Of a stretch of 64,000 nucleotides of DNA, positions 25,702 to 34,701 are shown piece after piece. The translations under genes were made by a program, and so were the position numbers. The notes under the pieces were generated by a model. It had not been told where the DNA came from and ran no database searches. It saw only the letters and a program-made list of their open reading frames with translations. Origin of the DNA: Oscillospiraceae bacterium. Its GTDB lineage: Bacteria; Bacillota; Clostridia; Oscillospirales; CAG-272. The number at the start of each line of letters is the position of its first letter. Positions within the stretch are counted from its first letter, which is position 1. The stretch lies in NCBI GenBank assembly GCA_015064845.1, contig SVRL01000001.1:1-64000 (forward strand). Direction: 5' to 3'.

Positions 25702-26604
25702 ATGAAAAAAAATCTTTTTGCTGCATTGATTGGCAGACCAAACGTCGGAAAATCCACTTTGCTCAACCAATTGCTTGGCGAACACGTTTCCATCGTATCT
25801 CCCAAACCTCAGACCACACGTACAAAAATTACGGGAATTCTGACAAAGGATGAAACACAATTCGTATTTCTGGATACACCCGGCATTCACAAACCGAAAG
25901 ACAAACTCGGCTCCTATATGATGAAAGTTGCCGACGGCGCGGTATCGGACGTGGATATCGTTCTTTTACTTGTGGAAGCAGGCGACCGTGTCGGCCCCGT
26001 GGAAAAGGAACTTCTCCGCCGTTTTGAAAATTCTCACACACCCACGGTTCTTATCATCAATAAAACCGATATCAGCAATGCCAATCAGATCGGTGATACG
26101 ATTGCGCGTTTCTCCGAAAATCATACCTATGATGCCGTCATTCCGATTTCCGCGAAAAACGGCGAAAACGTAGATATCATTTTGGAAGAAATCGAAAAAT
26201 TTGCCATGGAAGGTCCTTGGTTCTTCCCCGACGATATCATCACGGATCAGCCCGAACGTGTCATCGCTTCTGAAATCATCAGAGAAAAACTGCTTAATGC
26301 CCTCGGCGATGAAATTCCTCACGGTACAGCCGTTATCATTGAAAGTTTTAAGGAAAAGAAAGACAAGAATAAAAATGAAATGATCTCCATCCGCGCGGAA
26401 ATTTTCTGCGAACGTCCTTCTCACAAACCGATCATCATCGGCAAAAACGGTGAAATGCTGAAAAAAATCGGCTCTTTCGCCAGAGAAGATATGGAACGCT
26501 TTTTCGGTGTAAAGGTGTTCCTGGATCTTTGGGTTAAAGTCAAAGAAAATTGGAGAGAAAGTGCGGCAGTCGTTGCAAACTTCGGCTTCAAGGACGAAGA
26601 ATAA
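25702..26604 (+). CDS. era: GTPase Era
   Basis: A 300-residue GTPase that binds 16S rRNA and helps assemble the 30S subunit. G1 is GRPNVGKS (about residues 10-17), G3 is DTPG, G4 is NKTD and G5 is ISAK. The C-terminal KH domain carries IIGKNGEMLKKIG (about 249-261). The length is standard. GAAAGGAA precedes the start. recO follows after 37 bp, the usual order in Firmicutes. Confidence 0.97.
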   Translation: MKKNLFAALIGRPNVGKSTLLNQLLGEHVSIVSPKPQTTRTKITGILTKDETQFVFLDTPGIHKPKDKLGSYMMKVADGAVSDVDIVLLLVEAGDRVGPVEKELLRRFENSHTPTVLIINKTDISNANQIGDTIARFSENHTYDAVIPISAKNGENVDIILEEIEKFAMEGPWFFPDDIITDQPERVIASEIIREKLLNALGDEIPHGTAVIIESFKEKKDKNKNEMISIRAEIFCERPSHKPIIIGKNGEMLKKIGSFAREDMERFFGVKVFLDLWVKVKENWRESAAVVANFGFKDEE

Positions 26605-26641
26605 TCTTTTCCGAATATAAACGATCAAGGAGAAAGACTCT

Positions 26642-27472
26642 ATGACGGAAACGATCAAAGGTGTTGTACTGCGGGAAACGGCGATTGGCGATTATGATAA
26701 GATCATGACGGTTCTCACTGCCGACCGAGGCAAGCTTTCCGTCTTTGCAAGAGGAGCCAAACGGTTAAAAAGCCCTTTGTTTACCGCCACCCAAATTTTT
26801 TCTTATTCGGAAATGACCATTTACCGCTCTGCAAATCATTACTATCTGCGCTCTGCGGATCTCATTGAAAATTTTTACCGTATGCGCGATTATCTGGAAG
26901 GTTCCGCGCTTGCAGGTTATATTGCGGACGTGGCTGCGGATATTGCCGTGGAAAATCAAGATGAAACGGAACTTTTGCGTTTGGTCCTCAATTGCTTTCA
27001 CGCCATTTCCATGCGCAAAAAACCGCCTATGCAAATCAAAGGCGTATTTGAATTACGCGCCGCCACAAGCGCAGGATTTATGCCCAATCTGGTTGCTTGC
27101 GCAGGGTGCGGAAATTCCGATCTCGAAATTTATTATTTTGACGTAAACGACGGTGTATTCCGTTGTGAAGAATGTTATCGCACAGAAGCGCTGATTGCTG
27201 AAAAACTGGCGCAAAGGCAAAGCGAACCGGATGCCATTTATCAAACAACAGGGCAAACCATTGCCTTGATTTCTCCTTCTGTTTTTGCCGCCATGCGTTT
27301 TTCCGTCTATTCCCAAGCGCAAAGAATCTTTTCATTTGAATTAAAGGACAAGCAAACGCTTCTGGATTTTTCCAAAGTTGCGGAAAATTATTTGCTTTGC
27401 CATCTGGAAAAAAACTATGCCACACTTGAATTTTTTCACGCAATCAATGATGTTTCCGCAAATATAAAATAG
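26642..27472 (+). CDS. recO: DNA repair protein RecO
   Basis: A 276-residue recombination mediator. It has an N-terminal OB fold (KGVVLRETAIGDYDKIMTVL), a helical core and a zinc-type site with CAGCG (about residues 150-154) and CEEC (about 176-179). It loads RecA on SSB-coated DNA with RecR. AAGGAG precedes the start. It ends the phoH-ybeY-era-recO run and is followed by a strong terminator. Confidence 0.93.
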   Translation: MTETIKGVVLRETAIGDYDKIMTVLTADRGKLSVFARGAKRLKSPLFTATQIFSYSEMTIYRSANHYYLRSADLIENFYRMRDYLEGSALAGYIADVAADIAVENQDETELLRLVLNCFHAISMRKKPPMQIKGVFELRAATSAGFMPNLVACAGCGNSDLEIYYFDVNDGVFRCEECYRTEALIAEKLAQRQSEPDAIYQTTGQTIALISPSVFAAMRFSVYSQAQRIFSFELKDKQTLLDFSKVAENYLLCHLEKNYATLEFFHAINDVSANIK

Positions 27473-27495
27473 CAAACCAATTGTCCTATGCAATC

Positions 27496-27556
27496 AAAAA
27501 GACCTGAAAAACAGACTTATCCCACAAGATAAGCACTGCCATCAGGTCTTTTTTAT
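27496..27556. terminator. Branched bidirectional terminator
   Basis: AAAAGACCTGA pairs with TCAGGTCTTTT around an inner CTTATC/GATAAG hairpin, with T-runs on both strands. It serves recO and the convergent lipoprotein gene. Confidence 0.85.
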
Positions 27557-27575
27557 TCTCGTTTCAACATTGATA

Positions 27576-28337
27576 TTATGAATCCGAATCAATCTGATTG
27601 ATAAATTCCTCAAACAAGCGCTGAAGCGTCTGATCTTCTAATTTTTTCCACTCCAAATTTTCACTGCTGTATCCATCGTCAACCGACTTACCCAAATCAA
27701 TCGCAAATATGCGCTCATTGTTCGATGAATGGAAATAACTTACAATTTTCGTTTCCCAAACAACATTTTCCGATTCGGAAAAAATAACTCTCAAATATAA
27801 TTGTTTTTCATTGTCTTTCTTTGAAAATTCACGCTCGTATCCCTCTGCGTAATTGCTATCAACATCAAACACGGCGTGATTTTCTTCAGAGATCATTGTT
27901 TTGAAAGATTCAATCGCATCCGAATCACTTGATTCAAAAATAACATCTTGTTCCTCTGCCTTGGTTACATCATAAACATAGAATTGTATTTTTTCAATCG
28001 TCCATTCATCAATGATTGAAATATATGTCTGCGGATTTTGCAAAACCCTATCATAGCGAGAAGAAAGCCAACCGAATGTTTCGGAAACCGTCGCTCCGAT
28101 TATTTCGGTTTGATTTTCACCGATAATGTTTTTGTACTCTAACATATAGGTTGTATTATTTTCTTCCGATTGGAATTTATATTTACCAATCCCTTTGGAT
28201 ACATTCAAATATCTCAAATGATAATCATAACAGCGATAATCTTTATAATCTTCAATATTGGGGGAGCAGGAAACACTTCCTATCAAGATCGATACGATAA
28301 GAAAACTCACAAACAAAAATCTTGTCATACTTTTCAT
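27576..28337 (-). CDS. Putative lipoprotein of unknown function
   Basis: A 253-residue protein with a hydrophobic leader ending in a lipobox-like GSVSC (about residue 24). The mature part is hydrophilic and acidic with no motif I recognise, ending in a helical EEFINQIDSDS. AGGAGG six bases upstream supports ATG 28337; ATG 28340 is the alternative. It has a strong promoter with an unusual array of 11-bp-spaced hexamers upstream (28403-28452), so it is probably regulated. It ends at the recO terminator. Confidence 0.65.
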   Translation of the reverse strand: MKSMTRFLFVSFLIVSILIGSVSCSPNIEDYKDYRCYDYHLRYLNVSKGIGKYKFQSEENNTTYMLEYKNIIGENQTEIIGATVSETFGWLSSRYDRVLQNPQTYISIIDEWTIEKIQFYVYDVTKAEEQDVIFESSDSDAIESFKTMISEENHAVFDVDSNYAEGYEREFSKKDNEKQLYLRVIFSESENVVWETKIVSYFHSSNNERIFAIDLGKSVDDGYSSENLEWKKLEDQTLQRLFEEFINQIDSDS

Positions 28338-28380
28338 CATAATCCTCCTCATTCAAAGCAAAGTGTCAATTCTTGTCATA

Positions 28381-28452
28381 ATTATATCATTTCATGTTTC
28401 GAATTACAAGAAATTTTGCAAATCTTTACAAATTCTTCACATATTCTTTACA
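28381..28452 (-). promoter_or_regulatory. Promoter with 11-bp-periodic TTTACA-like boxes
   Basis: On the minus strand, TTGTAA (28409-28404), a 17-bp spacer and a perfect TATAAT (28386-28381). Plus-strand hexamers TTTACA (28425), TTCACA (28436) and TTTACA (28447), and an ATTACA at 28403, fall on an 11-bp grid. This resembles TT(A/T/C)ACA-N5 direct repeats bound by PhoP/OmpR-type response regulators. Confidence 0.6.
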
Positions 28453-28512
28453 TATTATTGTATTTTATCCGCATTCTAAAGCTTACAGCTCTTATAAATG
28501 AGTGATACAAAT

Positions 28513-28543
28513 TAAAAATCCCTGCTCAAAAACAGGGATTTTT
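28513..28543 (-). terminator. Terminator of the lipoprotein gene at 28562
   Basis: AAAAATCCCTG pairs with CAGGGATTTTT around an 8-nt loop. In the minus direction a T-run follows. Confidence 0.85.
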
Positions 28544-28561
28544 GCATAAGCTAACGTAAGT

Positions 28562-29797
28562 TCAATAAACAAGTTCAATATTTTCAAATTTCTCGATTTT
28601 GCCGTCGGAGCCGATGGTGCCGATTTTCATAGCTTTATCCCATGATTTTGCAATTCCGTCACGGACACCGATCCCTTGCCCCTCTATGATCAATTGATTT
28701 CCGCATATGATAGCTTCACGGGAAATAAATTCAAATTCGGGGTTGTCATATATACAAACACACTCTGTACCATCATATTTCACACGATAAAGCTTACCGT
28801 CGTTATCTTTATACAATTCTATTTCTTTGCCTTTGGAATTCGTATAGGTTCCAACTAATATCTCTTTGGCTTGACAGAAATATATGTAATTTTCATCTGC
28901 AGCAATAACGTTATAAACATTTGATTCTAATCCAAGCATTTCATTGCTGAGCAGAGTGGTTTCTCCAGTTTTCATATTGTACATTTTCAATCCGATAACT
29001 TTTCGGTTATTGTAATTACTTTTATCATCGTATTCATTTTCGAAAAATAGACTTCCATAAAAATAATTGGTTATTGGATATGTTGTAAATTCAACTTCTG
29101 TCAAATCGAGATTCGCTTTCAAATAATCTCCGACAGGAAATACTCTTCCATACATTTTATCATTATAAAAAAAATGCGGCAAAATACAATTCCCCGTCTT
29201 TTCTGTTAGATTTTCCATTTCCTTCGTTTCAACATTGAAGCGAAGAATACAAGCATTTCCATTTTCATCCGCATTCATAGGAACATAAATATATTTATCA
29301 TAGGCTGTGAAACTCGGAGACCAAATAGAACGATTCAGTTCTTCAAGCGAATAGGATTCCTCGCCGTATTCAATTTTTAAATCGCTTCCGTCAAACGCAA
29401 AGGAATAAATTTGTCCGTATTTTGTTGCAGTATAAAAACGATTATTGATAAAAAATGTATTTTTTAAATCAAAAGAATAAATTTTTTCTGTATCCATTGG
29501 GTTGGCAAGACATTTTCCACCGGAATGGTCACAAAGCGGATCAAAACAATAAACATATGCTTTTCCGTCTGCTTTGCTGTAATAGAAAACGTAGCCGGAC
29601 TGTTCAAAGAGTATGCGAGAAGGAATGTCAATAAATTCACTCGCTCCATTTTGGATGATGATATCTTTTAATTCGGAATCTTTTGGTTTTTCTTGGTTTT
29701 GTGTTTTTTCTGACGTGGTTTCATTCGGCGGTGTTTGGTTGCAAGATGTTAAAAATAACATCATGCACGTGAGTAATAAGGAAAATAATTTTTTCAT
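28562..29797 (-). CDS. Lipoprotein with probable beta-propeller domain
   Basis: A 411-residue lipoprotein. The leader ends in the lipobox LTSC (about residue 19), a Ser/Thr/Glu/Pro-rich linker follows, and then a domain with repeated YxY-type blades. Examples are GYVFYYSKADGKAYVYCFDP, DKYIYVPMNADENGN and ENYIYFCQAKE. A CFDPLCDH Cys/His cluster sits near residue 84. The blade pattern suggests a propeller like DUF5050 proteins; this is inference. AAGGAG precedes the ATG. Function unknown. Confidence 0.7.
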   Translation of the reverse strand: MKKLFSLLLTCMMLFLTSCNQTPPNETTSEKTQNQEKPKDSELKDIIIQNGASEFIDIPSRILFEQSGYVFYYSKADGKAYVYCFDPLCDHSGGKCLANPMDTEKIYSFDLKNTFFINNRFYTATKYGQIYSFAFDGSDLKIEYGEESYSLEELNRSIWSPSFTAYDKYIYVPMNADENGNACILRFNVETKEMENLTEKTGNCILPHFFYNDKMYGRVFPVGDYLKANLDLTEVEFTTYPITNYFYGSLFFENEYDDKSNYNNRKVIGLKMYNMKTGETTLLSNEMLGLESNVYNVIAADENYIYFCQAKEILVGTYTNSKGKEIELYKDNDGKLYRVKYDGTECVCIYDNPEFEFISREAIICGNQLIIEGQGIGVRDGIAKSWDKAMKIGTIGSDGKIEKFENIELVY

Positions 29798-29861
29798 ACA
29801 TATTTCTCCTTGTTTCTTCGATTTTTATTTATTGTACCATATTTTCGGGAAAAAATAAAGT

Positions 29862-30469
29862 GGATTTTCGGGGGCGTAAAGCTGTAACTTAAATGTTTAG
29901 GAAATGCTGATACGTTTAAGTATTAATACCCGGATCATATTCTTGGTAAATGTACCCTTCCCAAATAGTTTCAGAATCGTAACCAATTTGGAATTCGGCA
30001 TCAAAACTTATAATAGTTTTTCCGGAAGAAATATTTACGAACTCATCCAAAGTTTCCCCACGCTGTTTAGGGACAAGCAAACGACGTGAAATAGTAAAGA
30101 AATCCTGAGTACCATCATCATAATTCACTGCGCATTGCGCATGAAGCAGATACATGTTTAATTCCTCATAATCATGATTGGTAAAAGTAACGCCATAATT
30201 CAAAAAACGCGTGTTGGAATTAAAGTAAATAAATCCTTCTGCTTCTGCAATCGTATTCCACGGATTGTAAATATAAAATTTATCTTCAATATTAATTTCA
30301 TCATCAGATTCAACTGTAGAAACATCTACAACAGTAGCAAAAACAGAGATTGCGCAAATCGCAAAGATCATCGCAGTTGCAAGCAGCACTGCAAAAATTT
30401 TTTTAACAGATTTCATTTGGAAATCCTCCTTATAATTTAATTTTAAGATTTTCGCGCCCCCGAAAATCC
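29862..30469. repeat. 15-bp inverted repeat flanking a secreted-protein gene
   Basis: GGATTTTCGGGGGCG (29862-29876) and its exact reverse complement (30455-30469) flank the gene 29916-30416. The right arm also forms a local hairpin, GATTTTCG with CGAAAATC (30447-30468). The arms could pair in the transcript or mark the ends of a small cassette. Confidence 0.55.
29916..30416 (-). CDS. Secreted protein of unknown function
   Basis: A 166-residue protein with a classical signal peptide (MKSVKKIFAVLLATAMIFA, cleavage near AISVFA, about residue 27) and no lipobox. The mature ~139 residues are acidic, with aromatic beta-strand-like segments. No family recognised. AAGGAGG lies before the start. It lies downstream of the ECF sigma operon and is bracketed by a 15-bp inverted repeat. 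Confidence 0.65.
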   Translation of the reverse strand: MKSVKKIFAVLLATAMIFAICAISVFATVVDVSTVESDDEINIEDKFYIYNPWNTIAEAEGFIYFNSNTRFLNYGVTFTNHDYEELNMYLLHAQCAVNYDDGTQDFFTISRRLLVPKQRGETLDEFVNISSGKTIISFDAEFQIGYDSETIWEGYIYQEYDPGINT

Positions 30470-30550
30470 TTGGGAGAAAAGCTCCCTTGTATAATAAATC
30501 AAAAAATTTTTATTATTTTTTGACTATTATCAAAAATGTTTGAATATGAA

Positions 30551-30964
30551 TCAGCCGTACGTTTTGGTATCTTCAAACGTAACCACGTCATCTGCGCCGC
30601 CCGCGCCGGAAAGCACATACTCTACGGTGCATCTGTAAGTACCTGTCTTTTCAAGCTGGTATACGTATGTATTGATGTAAGAACTTCCATAGACAATATT
30701 AGTGTCGTCTACAACATCTTTCCAAAATATCAGAAGATTTCTTTTTTCAATTTTAATGGTAATGGTTGCCACTATCAGATTTGAGTCAAGTCCTTCATAG
30801 TTGACAGCAACTCTTGCTTCTCCTGCATCTGTAATATTGAACGATGTAGTTGTAAAGAGAACATTATTATAGCGAGGCATAATTTCGGATGCCATTACCA
30901 AGTTTTGAGAAAAACAAGCGATTGTAAAAATTACAGCTAAAATTAAACAAATTTTTCTTTTCAT
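30551..30964 (-). CDS. Small secreted protein of unknown function
   Basis: A 137-residue protein with a signal peptide (MKRKICLILAVIFTIACF, cleavage near VMAS, about residue 26). The mature part begins with EIMPRYNNV, a segment I have seen in small secreted proteins of gut Firmicutes. A predicted all-beta domain with a few cysteines follows. It lies 31 bp after the DUF4367 gene with AAAGGAAA before the ATG, so it is likely the third gene of the sigma-factor operon. Confidence 0.65.
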   Translation of the reverse strand: MKRKICLILAVIFTIACFSQNLVMASEIMPRYNNVLFTTTSFNITDAGEARVAVNYEGLDSNLIVATITIKIEKRNLLIFWKDVVDDTNIVYGSSYINTYVYQLEKTGTYRCTVEYVLSGAGGADDVVTFEDTKTYG

Positions 30965-30995
30965 GATGTATTTCCTTTCTTTTCATGTTTTTATT

Positions 30996-31685
30996 TTAGG
31001 GCGTTTCATATTTTTGAATTGATTTTATAATGAGTATAATTTCTTCATCTGAAATATCTTTTGAAGTTATAAGTGAGAAAAAATATTCATTTGTATTCCA
31101 AAAATAGGATTTTTTATCTTGAGCAAAAGATATTGCTATTTTTAAATCATCAACAAACAGCGTTTGAAAATTTGAATTTTCATTGTCGATTGTAATTTGA
31201 CTATCTAAAATAGTTTGATATAAAATAATTCTTTTTTTTAATTCATTTTCCCAAGTAATCTGATTCCACTCTGTTTCTGTTAGACATTGTTTCAATATAT
31301 ACCCCTCAGGAATATACGTAGGCATATAGATGGTTTCCAAAGTAGAGGGGGCTTTTTGTACGTCATCATCTTCAAAGTAAATCTTAACGTAAGATTCATA
31401 AAATTCGGAAACCCAATGCAAAACACTTCCCTCTGCCATAACCGTTACAGAACCGAAAAAAATCATAAGAGCAGCAGCAATACCAACGGCACGTTTTCCT
31501 GAAGTAATGAAAAATCTACGGATTGGAGATCGCATTTTTCGAATCAATCGACTCATATATTTTAAGTATTCTTTGGAATAGACAATTTCTTCTTCCGTTG
31601 GAGGATGTTTCTCCAAATATACCTGATCGCTTAATTCAAAAGCTTCTTTCAAGCGTTCTCTTCCCGATAATTCCTTATCTGTCAT
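30996..31685 (-). CDS. DUF4367-containing membrane protein, possible anti-sigma factor
   Basis: A 229-residue protein. The N-terminal ~60 residues are charged and cytoplasmic. One transmembrane helix follows (about residues 66-85, GKRAVGIAAALMIFFGSVTV). The extracytoplasmic domain has the DUF4367 pattern PTYIPEGYILKQ (about 125-136). Genes of this type often sit next to ECF sigma genes and are proposed to act as anti-sigma factors; that role is inferred here. Its start overlaps the sigma-factor stop by 11 bp. Confidence 0.75.
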   Translation of the reverse strand: MTDKELSGRERLKEAFELSDQVYLEKHPPTEEEIVYSKEYLKYMSRLIRKMRSPIRRFFITSGKRAVGIAAALMIFFGSVTVMAEGSVLHWVSEFYESYVKIYFEDDDVQKAPSTLETIYMPTYIPEGYILKQCLTETEWNQITWENELKKRIILYQTILDSQITIDNENSNFQTLFVDDLKIAISFAQDKKSYFWNTNEYFFSLITSKDISDEEIILIIKSIQKYETP

Positions 31686-32235
31686 TCAGATTCCTCCCCT
31701 CCAGCATTTGTAAAAGTTTGATACGGCCTCGATAAAGTCTTGTTTTCACTGTCTCCTCCTTTAAATTTAATATTTTTGAAATTTCTTTTACAGTATGATT
31801 GTGCAAATAAAAATAGTTCAAAATATCACTGTATTTCTCCTCCAAAGAATTGATACATTCAATGATAATTTTAACGTCTATTTTAGCGCATACGTTAAAA
31901 AGAATGGTTTCATAATCGTAAGTATCCTTTAAATCTACCAAAGCAATATCACTTCTCCTTTCTTCTTCTTTTCTTTTTTCTCGGTAAAATGTAATTGAAC
32001 GATTTTTGGCAACTCGAAATATGTATGCTCTTATCATTCTTTCATTCTTTGCCCGATAAAATTCCAGATTCTCGGCAATACTCAGCCATGTTTCTTGCAT
32101 AATGTCTTCTGCATCTGAGTGATTTTTTACCATATTATAAATCCTTTTGAAAATGTCATCTCCATATTTCTCGTAGAGCATTTCAAAATAGATTCGATCT
32201 TCCTCATTATCAAGCAAAGATAGACATAAGAACAT
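31675..32235 (-). CDS. ECF-type RNA polymerase sigma factor
   Basis: A 186-residue sigma-70 family protein with region 2 (DIFKRIYNMVKNHSDAEDIM then QETW, about residues 27-50) and region 4 (VKEISKILNLKEETVKTRLY, about 150-170). These are the only two domains, as in extracytoplasmic-function sigma factors. It probably directs expression of envelope genes and is held by its DUF4367 partner. A G-rich ribosome binding site lies 5 bp before the ATG. A 12-bp palindrome lies in its leader. Confidence 0.85.
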   Translation of the reverse strand: MFLCLSLLDNEEDRIYFEMLYEKYGDDIFKRIYNMVKNHSDAEDIMQETWLSIAENLEFYRAKNERMIRAYIFRVAKNRSITFYREKRKEEERRSDIALVDLKDTYDYETILFNVCAKIDVKIIIECINSLEEKYSDILNYFYLHNHTVKEISKILNLKEETVKTRLYRGRIKLLQMLEGRNLNDR

Positions 32236-32265
32236 ATTTTATCACCCCCCCTTAAACTGAATTTC

Positions 32266-32296
32266 AACAATATAATTATATTGGAATTATATTGTT
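32266..32296. promoter_or_regulatory. 12-bp palindrome in the sigma-factor leader
   Basis: AACAATATAATT (32266-32277) and AATTATATTGTT (32285-32296) are separated by 7 bp, 31-61 bp before the sigma start codon. It could be an operator or an A/U hairpin near the ribosome binding site. Confidence 0.5.
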
Positions 32297-32345
32297 AAGA
32301 AAATCTGTCGTCTAAAAATGTTGCTGCTTTGATTTTTTTGCCCTC

Positions 32346-32414
32346 TATATAATACAATCTAAAATTGAAGCAAAAAAGTTTCAAAAAATTCAATTTGTTT
32401 ACAATTTGTTTACA
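32346..32414 (-). promoter_or_regulatory. Candidate sigma-operon promoter with TTTACA boxes
   Basis: On the minus strand, a weak TTTGCT (32374-32369), a 17-bp spacer and TATATA (32351-32346). Upstream lie TTTACA-ATTTG-TTTACA boxes (32398 and 32409), exactly 11 bp apart. A poor -35 with upstream direct repeats suits an activated promoter. Confidence 0.45.
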
Positions 32415-32472
32415 ATTTCATTGAAAAATACCGTTTTTTCTTTCCTTTTTTTGAAATACGCCTGTAAATACA

Positions 32473-32506
32473 AAAAATCCCGATTAAAAATTCAATCGGG
32501 ATTTTT
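32473..32506. terminator. Terminator of the gliding-type ABC operon
   Basis: AAATCCCGATT pairs with AATCGGGATTT around an 8-nt loop, with T/A runs on both sides. Confidence 0.85.
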
Positions 32507-32514
32507 CATTGTAT

Positions 32515-34701
32515 TTAGTTTACACCCTTTTCATCAATAGCTTCGCCGTTAAGCACTTTTTCCGTATCAGAGAAAAGCTTACTGATGGTTGTGGTACGGA
32601 TATAAACACCGTCTTCCGCCGTATCTATTTCTTGCTTGATCTGTTCTTTTTGACCGTCCGAAGTCAGTTTGTAAGTGGTCTTGGTAATTGTGGGAACAAC
32701 ATACATACGAGTGGAATTCAACTGCACATGACCGCTGTTTTCGTCAACGTATTCAAGATAATAGAAATCATATCGATACGTCGTTTCTACATACTCGCCG
32801 TAAGCGGCAACGGGAAGATATTTCGTTACCTTTACAACGCCGCCCTCATCCTTATATTCCAAGGGTTTTTTATATCCATCGTTCGGGTCTTCCGTTTTGA
32901 GGAAGAAGCGTCCCGCTTCAATATCATAAAAGGCATTCTCATAAACGATAGGATCGCCGCCTTCAATTGCGGAAGGAACAACAACCTTTGTGCAAAGAAT
33001 ATTACCACCCTGGTCTCGCATAGGATTGCCGTCGCGCTGACCATATTCATTATATTTATAATAAGTCAAAGGATGGTCCTTGGGAGATGTTTTGATGGAA
33101 ATATGCGCCACGGGTTTTTCAGCAACACGCAGATCTTCATTTTCCTTATTTTCATAAAGGTCAAATTCTCTTGTCAGCAACACGTAGAAAAGACTTCTGA
33201 ATTTTTCAAATTCGCCCACATAGTTAATACCCGTATTTCCGACGATTACATATTCCGCATCATAAACAAGGGGAATCTTTTCGCCGTTTTCCGATTCGGT
33301 ATAGATCGTTTCACCATTGCTGACTTTCGAAACGTCAATGTGCAAACTTCTTTCTTTACCGGAAATTTCAAAACGGGTATCAGTTTCCCAACCTTTCATC
33401 TCACTGTAAATATCAATCATTTCCGTATTTGTCAGATATTCATAGAAAAGGTAAGGACTTGTAAATTTCGCAAGCTGCCAATCAATAAATGCATAAGTTT
33501 CTGCCGAAACTTTGCCGACGATTTCATAAAGAGGAGAATATACGTAATAAAATTCTGTTTCATCCAAATCCGTCTTCTTCTCACTGAAATACAGAATGGA
33601 TGCCTTTTTATCATAATCTTTATCGTTGACGTCCGCACAGTTAAAGGTAAGAACCGCATAGTTTTTATCTGTGAAAGCCTCCAAACGATCGTGATCCAGA
33701 TCCATACCGAAAGCTTCATAAACTTCGGGCTCGTGAATCTTATTACCGTAAGCAACGATTTCATACGCTTGAACGTATGCCAGATTGATCAAAACCTGAT
33801 TACTGTAAATATCTTCGTGAATGATATACGCTTTCGGGTAAATCATCTGGTAGGTGGTGGGGTTGACGGCGTTGGTCAAGTCTTCCGAAATTCCGACTTG
33901 AATAATAACTTTACGTTCGCCGTTTACCATTCTTGTAAGCGACAAGTCGTTTGCGGAAAAGATTGTGTTACCGATATAGGGTGTCAAATCCGCCGTAACA
34001 ATTTGGTTGCTCGTGCCGAGAACGGTTTCGGAAAGCGTAGACTGCAAAGCATAAATAATATCATATTCCGTTGTATTACCGTTTTCATCGGTTACAATAT
34101 TCTTTCTGCCTTCCAAACGAGCGTAATAGCCCGAAGATGTTGCAAGAGATTTTCCGATATAAACGCGGTAAGAATTTCCATCGTTCAAAGTAACTTCAAA
34201 CCATGCGGGATCGGAAGTCTCGTCAAGACCGTAATTCGCAAGGTCTTGTTCTGTTGCGGTTACGTTTACACGCTCCTGACCGGGAATATAATTGGTAATC
34301 AATACACGAACGTCAGCAAGCAAAGTGGAAAGCGCTTCTTCATTGATGACGATATGTTCGCTGCCTTCAATCTGATAAGACGTGGTTTTATCTTCTTTTG
34401 TATAACGGTTCAGTTTATAATGCTCCAAACTGTTTTTGATTTCCACGGATTTAATATCTGAACGTTCATAAACCGGCAAAATATAAATAGCGGAATGTTG
34501 ATAAACCTCGCCTTCAAAAAGTTCGGGGATATACTCGTCTTTTTGCTTCAAAAGCGGAGCAATTACGGCAAAATAAACAATTACACCAACCAGTGCAATC
34601 GCTGCAAATATAATTGAAATTCTGGCTGTTTTCTGAAGCGAGGTTTTTTCAACCTCGCTTTTGGTAAACAGCGCTTTGATTTTTTTCCAAAAATTCATCA
34701 T
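32515..34701 (-). CDS. DUF4340-domain membrane-anchored protein
   Basis: A 728-residue protein with one N-terminal transmembrane helix (about residues 24-46, SIIFAAIALVGVIVYFAVIA) and a large extracytoplasmic part. That part contains DUF4340-type segments (for example NYGLDETSDPAWFEVTLNDG). Such genes follow gldF/gldG-like ABC genes in many bacteria. AAGGAG and an ATGA overlap with the GldG-like gene set the start at 34701. Its role is unknown but it is very likely part of the same envelope complex. Confidence 0.8.
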   Translation of the reverse strand: MMNFWKKIKALFTKSEVEKTSLQKTARISIIFAAIALVGVIVYFAVIAPLLKQKDEYIPELFEGEVYQHSAIYILPVYERSDIKSVEIKNSLEHYKLNRYTKEDKTTSYQIEGSEHIVINEEALSTLLADVRVLITNYIPGQERVNVTATEQDLANYGLDETSDPAWFEVTLNDGNSYRVYIGKSLATSSGYYARLEGRKNIVTDENGNTTEYDIIYALQSTLSETVLGTSNQIVTADLTPYIGNTIFSANDLSLTRMVNGERKVIIQVGISEDLTNAVNPTTYQMIYPKAYIIHEDIYSNQVLINLAYVQAYEIVAYGNKIHEPEVYEAFGMDLDHDRLEAFTDKNYAVLTFNCADVNDKDYDKKASILYFSEKKTDLDETEFYYVYSPLYEIVGKVSAETYAFIDWQLAKFTSPYLFYEYLTNTEMIDIYSEMKGWETDTRFEISGKERSLHIDVSKVSNGETIYTESENGEKIPLVYDAEYVIVGNTGINYVGEFEKFRSLFYVLLTREFDLYENKENEDLRVAEKPVAHISIKTSPKDHPLTYYKYNEYGQRDGNPMRDQGGNILCTKVVVPSAIEGGDPIVYENAFYDIEAGRFFLKTEDPNDGYKKPLEYKDEGGVVKVTKYLPVAAYGEYVETTYRYDFYYLEYVDENSGHVQLNSTRMYVVPTITKTTYKLTSDGQKEQIKQEIDTAEDGVYIRTTTISKLFSDTEKVLNGEAIDEKGVN

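Noticed and set aside
32509-34461. A 650-codon plus-strand frame opposite the DUF4340 gene
   Set aside because: The minus frame has a membrane helix, a ribosome binding site and operon context. The plus frame has none.
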